Of a stretch of DNA of 8,944 nt, positions 5,328 through 8,944 are shown one piece after another (position 1 is the first letter of the stretch; every line of letters begins with the position of its first letter). The stretch is taken from positions 1 to 8,944 of the forward strand of contig CALARO010000049.1 in NCBI GenBank assembly GCA_937888935.1. Reading direction: 5' to 3'. The notes beneath the pieces were generated by a model. The model had not been told where the DNA came from. It ran no database searches and saw nothing but the letters and a program-made list of their open reading frames with translations. The position numbers and the translations under genes are program-made. Source of the DNA: an uncultured Clostridia bacterium (GTDB taxonomy: Bacteria > Bacillota > Clostridia > Christensenellales > Borkfalkiaceae).

Positions 5328-6440
5328 ATGGAATTTTTAATCGAAACAATCAGGCAGGTAACGTGGCAGCAAGCGGCGATGTGGGCAATCGGCGGCTTGC
5401 TGATCTTCCTTGCCATCAAGAAGGACATCGAGCCTGCGCTGCTTCTGCCCATGGGCTTCGGCGCAATTCTCGTAAACATTCCGAACTCGGCAGTCATCGC
5501 CGAAGACGGAATTATCGCTTCGCTGTTCAAAGTCGGCATACAGGCAAGCGAAGCGATGCCCCTGCTGCTTTTTATCGGCATCGGCGCAATGATTGATTTC
5601 GGACCGCTGCTTTCCAACCCCAAACTCTTTATTCTGGGCGGCGCGGCGCAATTCGGTATCTTCGTAACGCTGATTTTAGCCGCGCTTATCGGCTTCCCGT
5701 TAAACGACGCGGCGTCTATCGCCATTATCGGCGCGGCAGACGGCCCTACTTCCATTCTCGTCGCGCTCAAACTCGCTTCAAAATACGTAGGGCCTATCAT
5801 GGTGGTGGCGTATTCGTACATGGCGCTCGTGCCGATCGTGCAACCCGCCGTTGTAAAAATGTGTACCACCCAAAAAGAACGCCGTATCAAAATGAAATAC
5901 CGCGCTTCGCAGGTGACGAAACTCACGCGTATTCTTTTCCCCGTTCTCGTCACAATCATTTCGGGTTTAATCGCGCCCGCTTCCCTTTCGCTCGTCGGCA
6001 TGCTCATGTTCGGCAACCTGATCCGCGAATGCGGCGCGCTCGGCGCGCTTTCCGATACCGCGCAGAATACGCTTTCCAATTTAATCACCCTGCTTCTCGG
6101 CATCACCATCGCCTTCCAGATGCAGGCGGCGCAGTTTATCACGTTGGAAACTTTAATGATCATGGGACTCGGCTTGTTCGCCTTCGTTTTCGATACGATC
6201 GGCGGCGTTATGTGCGCGAAAATTATGAACCTGTTCAGCAAGGAGAAAATCAACCCGATGATCGGCGCGGCGGGCATTTCCGCGTTCCCCATGGCGGCGC
6301 GCGTGGTGGAAAAAATGGGCATTAAAGAAGATTCCACAAACCACCTTTTGATGCACGCCGTCGGCGCAAACGTTTCGGGGCAGATCGCTTCCGCAATCGT
6401 GGGCGGCCTGATCATCAATCTCGTGCTGCCCTTGCTTTAA
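5328..6440 (+). CDS. oadB: Sodium-translocating decarboxylase beta subunit (OadB/GcdB/MmdB family)
   Basis: A 370-residue polytopic membrane protein. In this family the beta subunit decarboxylates carboxybiotin and exports Na+, as part of oxaloacetate, glutaconyl-CoA or methylmalonyl-CoA decarboxylase. Family marks: LFIGIGAMIDFGPLL (81-95); IIGAADGPTSI (133-143) with D138, the counterpart of the essential Asp of Klebsiella OadB; AYSYMALVPIVQP (161-173); NPMIGAAGISAFPMAARV (309-326); and HAVGANVSGQIASA (343-356), whose Asn and Ser lie in the Na+/proton-coupling helix. Length matches the GcdB/MmdB form rather than the longer OadB. An OadG-like gene follows 18 bases after the stop. No alpha subunit or biotin carrier lies in the window, so the substrate is unknown; these may be encoded elsewhere or this pair may do something else. 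Expression should depend on the leader switch. The symbol is given at family level only. Confidence 0.94.
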   Translation: MEFLIETIRQVTWQQAAMWAIGGLLIFLAIKKDIEPALLLPMGFGAILVNIPNSAVIAEDGIIASLFKVGIQASEAMPLLLFIGIGAMIDFGPLLSNPKLFILGGAAQFGIFVTLILAALIGFPLNDAASIAIIGAADGPTSILVALKLASKYVGPIMVVAYSYMALVPIVQPAVVKMCTTQKERRIKMKYRASQVTKLTRILFPVLVTIISGLIAPASLSLVGMLMFGNLIRECGALGALSDTAQNTLSNLITLLLGITIAFQMQAAQFITLETLMIMGLGLFAFVFDTIGGVMCAKIMNLFSKEKINPMIGAAGISAFPMAARVVEKMGIKEDSTNHLLMHAVGANVSGQIASAIVGGLIINLVLPLL

Positions 6441-6458
6441 GGCATAAAGGAGAACGCT

Positions 6459-6713
6459 ATGAATACTTTTTTACTTCTTTCCGTTATTGATTCCCCCGCC
6501 GCAAGATCCGAAACGCTCAAAGCTTCGCTGAAAATCTTATGGCAGGGTTTGCTCGCGATTTTTATCGTAATCGGCTTGATCATTCTCGCCGTGCAGCTCA
6601 CGAAATTCTGCGTAAATAAAGCCGAAGCCGCCAAAAAAGCGCGCGAAGAGCAAAAAGCAAACGCCGCGGCAAACGATCCGTCCGCCCCGCAAAACGGCGG
6701 CGAAGCAAGATGA
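6459..6713 (+). CDS. Small one-helix membrane protein, OadG-like gamma/delta subunit
   Basis: An 84-residue protein with a short N-terminus, one membrane helix at about 27-50 (LWQGLLAIFIVIGLIILAVQ core), and a charged, Ala/Lys/Gln-rich low-complexity tail (KAEAAKKAREEQKANAAA). OadG/GcdD-type subunits anchor and assemble the alpha and beta subunits; they have this size, one N-terminal helix and a variable tail. The sequence is too short and biased to prove homology, so the call rests mainly on shape and on lying 18 bases after the beta subunit gene. AAAGGAG (6446-6452) is 6 bases before the ATG. The stop overlaps the next start (ATGA). I see no tail histidines such as those described for Zn binding in some OadG proteins. 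Confidence 0.7.
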   Translation: MNTFLLLSVIDSPAARSETLKASLKILWQGLLAIFIVIGLIILAVQLTKFCVNKAEAAKKAREEQKANAAANDPSAPQNGGEAR

Positions 6714-7879
6714 TTTCCGCGCTTTTGCGCCTTTTCCGCTGCACGGAAGGCAAGGGCGAATACGAAAAAGTCAACCGCGAAAAATGCGCTTCTTTCGCCA
6801 CAGGTACGGGCATTTTTATAAATGTCTTACTTTTCGCCTGCAAACTTACGGCGGGTATTTTAGCGGCTTCCGTCGCCGTGATTTCCGACGCCTTAAACAA
6901 CGCTTCCGATGCGGCTTCGTCGCTCGTGGCGTTTCTCGGCTTTAAAATGGCGGCGAAAGCGGGCGATAAAGAACACCCGCTCGGGCATGGGCGCATGGAA
7001 TACGTCGCGGGGCTTCTCGTCGATCTCATCGTCATTCTCGTGGGCGCAGAGCTTTTCAAAAGCTCGCTAAAAAGCACGATTTCGCCCGAATTGCCCGCGA
7101 TTTCCGCGCTTACGGTGGCGTTTTTGTGCTTCTCGCTGCTCGCCAAAGCCTGGCTTTTCGTCTTTTATAAAACGGTGGGCAAAAAAATAGATTCCGTCGC
7201 TTTAAAAGGCGCGGCCACCGATAGCATTTCCGATGTAGCCGCCACTTTCGTGGTGCTTATATCCGCCCTTTGCGGCAAATATTTCGGCTGGAAAATCGAC
7301 GGCATCGCAGGGCTTCTCGTGGCGGGATTTATTATCTTTTCCGGCTTGAAAGCAGCAAAAGAAACCGTCGATCTGCTCGTCGGCGCGCCCCCGTCCAAAG
7401 AATTTGTGGGCGATATATACGCGTTCACAAAGAACTACCCCGAAGTGCTGGGCATACACGACGTGATCGTTCACGATTACGGCCCGGGGCGGCTTGTGGT
7501 ATCTTTTCACGCGGAAGTTTCCGCGGACGACGACATCAACCTTGCGCACGAAGCGATTGATCGGCTGGAAGAAGATATGCACGAAAAATTCGGCTGCCTT
7601 GTCACGATACATATGGATCCGATCGTGATTCACGACGAGCTTGTCAACGAGCTGCGCGATTTTGCGCGCAGCGCGGCGGCGCAGGTAGACGAAACGTTTT
7701 CGATTCACGATTTCCGCATGACGTACGGCAAAGAACGGAAAAATCTGATCTTTGATTTAAGCGTACCGCTGGAAAGCAAATGGGTGCTTGCGGATGCCGA
7801 GCGCGCCGTAGCGAAGAAGATACACGAGCAACGCCCCGATTGTTACGCGGTGATCCGCGCCGAACACCCGCTTGTATAA
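6710..7879 (+). CDS. Cation diffusion facilitator, Mn2+-exporter type (MntE-like)
   Basis: A 389-residue CDF transporter that should export a divalent cation in exchange for protons at the cell membrane. The six-helix region spans about 33-225. Aligning by the conserved LGHGR (91-95) to E. coli YiiP puts N63 and D67 (in DALNNASD) at the first two metal ligands, and D171 and D175 (in TDSISDVA) at the TM5 pair. Zn exporters carry DxxxD/HxxxD; NxxxD with DxxxD is the pattern I associate with Mn2+ CDFs. A cytoplasmic metal-binding domain follows (HDVIVHDYGPGRLVVSFHAEV at 250-270, VTIHMDPI), then about 80 further residues. That long C-terminus also occurs in streptococcal MntE (about 394 residues). 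It overlaps the previous gene by ATGA, so translation is probably coupled, and a terminator follows. The family is certain; Mn2+ specificity is inferred from ligands and the leader. Fe2+ is the main alternative. Confidence 0.95.
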   Translation: MISALLRLFRCTEGKGEYEKVNREKCASFATGTGIFINVLLFACKLTAGILAASVAVISDALNNASDAASSLVAFLGFKMAAKAGDKEHPLGHGRMEYVAGLLVDLIVILVGAELFKSSLKSTISPELPAISALTVAFLCFSLLAKAWLFVFYKTVGKKIDSVALKGAATDSISDVAATFVVLISALCGKYFGWKIDGIAGLLVAGFIIFSGLKAAKETVDLLVGAPPSKEFVGDIYAFTKNYPEVLGIHDVIVHDYGPGRLVVSFHAEVSADDDINLAHEAIDRLEEDMHEKFGCLVTIHMDPIVIHDELVNELRDFARSAAAQVDETFSIHDFRMTYGKERKNLIFDLSVPLESKWVLADAERAVAKKIHEQRPDCYAVIRAEHPLV

Positions 7880-7900
7880 AAAATTACATAACATTTTTCG

Positions 7901-7931
7901 GTGGCGTTTCTTTCAGAAACGCCGCTTTTTT
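7901..7931 (+). terminator. Intrinsic terminator of the oadB-oadG-CDF operon
   Basis: GTGGCGTTTCT (7901-7911) pairs with AGAAACGCCGC (7915-7925) in 11 pairs around the loop TTC. Six T follow (7926-7931). It begins 21 bases after the CDF stop codon. Confidence 0.95.
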
Positions 7932-8022
7932 GAAGCATATTTTTAGGTTTCCCCCTTGTCTCTGAAAATTTTGCATTACAAAATTTTCTTCGGCAAAAAT
8001 GCGAAGTCGTGCCTTCGTAAAG

Positions 8023-8071
8023 GCTTCCCCTTGGGGGGAAGCTCTGCCGCGATAGCGGCGGTGATGAGGGG
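8023..8071 (+). repeat. Double-hairpin dispersed repeat, copy 2
   Basis: GCTTCCCC (8023-8030) pairs with GGGGAAGC (8035-8042) around TTGG, the same loop as copy 1. Against copy 1 the outer C-G pair has become G-C, a compensatory change. The second stem is CTGCCGC (8044-8050) with GCGGCGG (8055-8061) around GATA. GATGAGGGG (8063-8071) ends it, as ATGAGGGG ends copy 1. Orientation is the same in both copies. Confidence 0.75.
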
Positions 8072-8141
8072 CAGTAGCATTTTATGCGAAGCCCATTTTT
8101 GGTTTTCTGAATATTTTTGATAAAAAATTTCTGAAAATCAA

Positions 8142-8181
8142 GGGGCGTAGCTTGTTTTCTTATACTACCATTTCAAAGAAA
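8142..8181 (+). repeat. Isolated relative of the 41-base unit
   Basis: GGGGCGTAGCTTGTTTTCT, a diverged middle, then CATTTCAAAGAAA follow the layout of the units at 318-440, most closely the second. A more decayed piece with TTGTTTT (8189-8195) follows, at a 37-base spacing instead of 41. Both occurrences stand downstream of a double-hairpin repeat, here by about 70 bases. Confidence 0.6.
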
Positions 8182-8231
8182 AAACAACTTGTTTTTTATA
8201 ATTGATTTATACCGTAAAAACAACTGCCCCC

Positions 8232-8266
8232 TTGCTCTAAAAAGTCCGAAAACAGTTTTAGAGCAA
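8232..8266. repeat. Perfect 11-bp inverted repeat
   Basis: TTGCTCTAAAA (8232-8242) is exactly complementary to TTTTAGAGCAA (8256-8266), separated by 13 bases. No T-run follows on either strand, so it is not a typical terminator. It lies about 130 bases upstream of the AraC gene and could be a protein-binding site or a mobile-repeat remnant. Confidence 0.6.
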
Positions 8267-8355
8267 AAATGGGAAGGTGCTGAACGAGAAAGCGAATTTA
8301 TACAGAAAAATAGAAAAAAGGCAAAAAAAGTCGAGAAAATCTTGGCGAAACGAGA

Positions 8356-8361
8356 TATAAT
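8356..8361 (+). promoter_or_regulatory. Candidate -10 box for the AraC-type gene
   Basis: A perfect TATAAT lies 33 bases before the start codon. The best -35 is TCGAGA at 8331-8336, four of six matches with a 19-base spacer. The promoter may therefore be weak or need an activator, possibly the regulator itself. Confidence 0.5.
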
Positions 8362-8394
8362 AGAGAAGTCGGGAAGGAACAAAACGGAGAGCAA

Positions 8395-8944
8395 ATGCAA
8401 ATGGACGATCGGGCAAAAGCGGTATCGGCAATGCAAAACTACATAGCAAAGCACTACGATGAAGAAATATCGTTGGCGAAGCTTGCGCGCGCGGCAATGT
8501 ATTCGCCTTGGCAATGCTATAAAGTTTTCAAATTATACACAGGCTATACCGTCGCGGAATACATCCGGAAATTCCGCCTTTCGGAATCGGCTAAAAGGCT
8601 GAAAAACGAGAACGTTAAAATTTGCGACGTCGCGTTTGAAACGGGTTTTGGTAGCGTAGACGGCTATCAGCGCGCTTTTTACCGCGCGTTCGGGTGCAAT
8701 CCCAAAGAATACGCCGAAAACCCCATGCCCGTGCCGTTGTTTATCCCCTACGACGTAAAATTCAGATACCTTGAAAGGAGAAACAAAGAAATGTCAACAA
8801 AAAATATTTTTATTCAACAGATAGAAAAGCCCGCAAGAAAAGCCATCATCAGGCGCGGTAAAAAAGCCGCGGAATATTTTACGTACTGCGAAGAAGTCGG
8901 GTGCGATATATGGGGGTTGCTTACGAGTATGGATTCGCTTTGCG
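8395..8944 (+). CDS. AraC-family transcriptional regulator, cut by the window end
   Basis: A partial gene: 183 codons are visible and the frame is open at the edge. The DNA-binding domain is at the N-terminus (residues about 10-108), with helix-turn-helix one around 26-49 (SLAKLARAAMYSPWQCYKVF) and two around 76-100 (ICDVAFETGFGSVDGYQRAF), closing with NPKEYAE. Residues from about 134 (MSTKNIFIQQIEKPARKAI, then YFTYCEEVGCDIWGLL) start a C-terminal domain of the kind found on short clostridial AraC proteins with this domain order, probably a small-molecule sensor. The start at 8395 has GGAG at 8386-8389, 5 bases upstream; a second in-frame ATG at 8401 is possible. AAAGGAG (8774-8780) precedes an in-frame ATG at 8791 at the domain boundary. 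Ligand and targets are unknown. Confidence 0.9.
   Translation, partial: MQMDDRAKAVSAMQNYIAKHYDEEISLAKLARAAMYSPWQCYKVFKLYTGYTVAEYIRKFRLSESAKRLKNENVKICDVAFETGFGSVDGYQRAFYRAFGCNPKEYAENPMPVPLFIPYDVKFRYLERRNKEMSTKNIFIQQIEKPARKAIIRRGKKAAEYFTYCEEVGCDIWGLLTSMDSLC

Larger units (their letters stand above)
7932..8394. other. Intergenic A+T-rich region with repeats, no gene
   Basis: No convincing gene is present. The region contains a perfect stem GAAAATTTTG (7964-7973) with CAAAATTTTC (7979-7988), the second double-hairpin repeat (8023-8071), a relative of the 41-base unit (8142-8181), the inverted repeat TTGCTCTAAAA/TTTTAGAGCAA (8232-8266) and a -10 box at 8356. A short plus-strand frame (8189-8446) is Lys-rich, spans the inverted repeat and overlaps the AraC gene, so it is not believed. 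Confidence 0.7.

Noticed and set aside
5234..6418. 394-residue minus-strand reading frame opposite oadB
   Set aside because: It mirrors the whole oadB gene and has no recognisable motifs, ribosome site or promoter.
8254..8264. GTTTTAGAGC resembles the start of type II CRISPR repeats
   Set aside because: It occurs once as an arm of an inverted repeat, with no spaced direct repeats and no cas genes nearby.
8173..8514. 113-residue minus-strand reading frame near the right end
   Set aside because: It is antisense to the first HTH of the AraC-type gene and rich in Phe and Arg, a shadow of A+T-rich DNA.

Overview
The window looks like a piece of a Gram-positive, Clostridia-type (Bacillota) chromosome. 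The evidence is a sporulation-type flippase followed directly by a YabN-type methylase/MazG fusion (an order known from Bacillus and Clostridia), strong GGAGG-type ribosome binding sites, sigma-A-like promoters, hairpin-plus-T-run terminators, and a dispersed GC-rich palindromic repeat of a kind I recall from gut Clostridia. The genes are roughly half G+C and the intergenic stretches are clearly A+T-richer. I cannot name a genus.

Layout. Positions 1-469 hold no gene: there is a stem-loop terminator (104-152), a double-hairpin repeat (275-321) and three tandem copies of a 41-base unit (318-440). On the minus strand, 4321 down to 470, lies a tightly packed operon: a SpoVB/YabM-like MATE-fold flippase, MazG with an N-terminal tetrapyrrole-methylase-like domain (ATGA overlap), and a DusB-like tRNA dihydrouridine synthase (one base gap). 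Divergent from it, on the plus strand, is a TTG-started two-helix membrane protein with a soluble, possibly PH-like tail (4456-4971) behind its own promoter.

The most interesting part is 5000-7931. A perfect TTGACA-17-TATAAT promoter starts a leader of about 290 bases. The leader folds into a multi-stem element resembling the yybP-ykoY (Mn2+) riboswitch, followed by a 17-18 bp intrinsic terminator. The 3' strand of the closing stem is also the 5' strand of the terminator, so the arrangement reads as a ligand-ON switch. It controls three genes: a sodium-translocating decarboxylase beta subunit (OadB/GcdB/MmdB family), a small OadG-like one-helix protein, and (ATGA overlap) a cation diffusion facilitator. 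The last has the NxxxD/DxxxD site and the long C-terminus of Mn2+ exporters such as MntE. The transporter therefore independently supports manganese as the signal. No decarboxylase alpha subunit or biotin carrier is present, so why a Na+-pump beta subunit would be under a metal switch is open. A clear terminator closes the operon.

Positions 7932-8394 are A+T-rich and hold a second copy of the double-hairpin repeat, with compensatory base changes, plus relatives of the 41-base unit. The window ends inside an AraC-type regulator gene (8395 onward), which has its HTH domain at the N-terminus and the start of a C-terminal domain after it.
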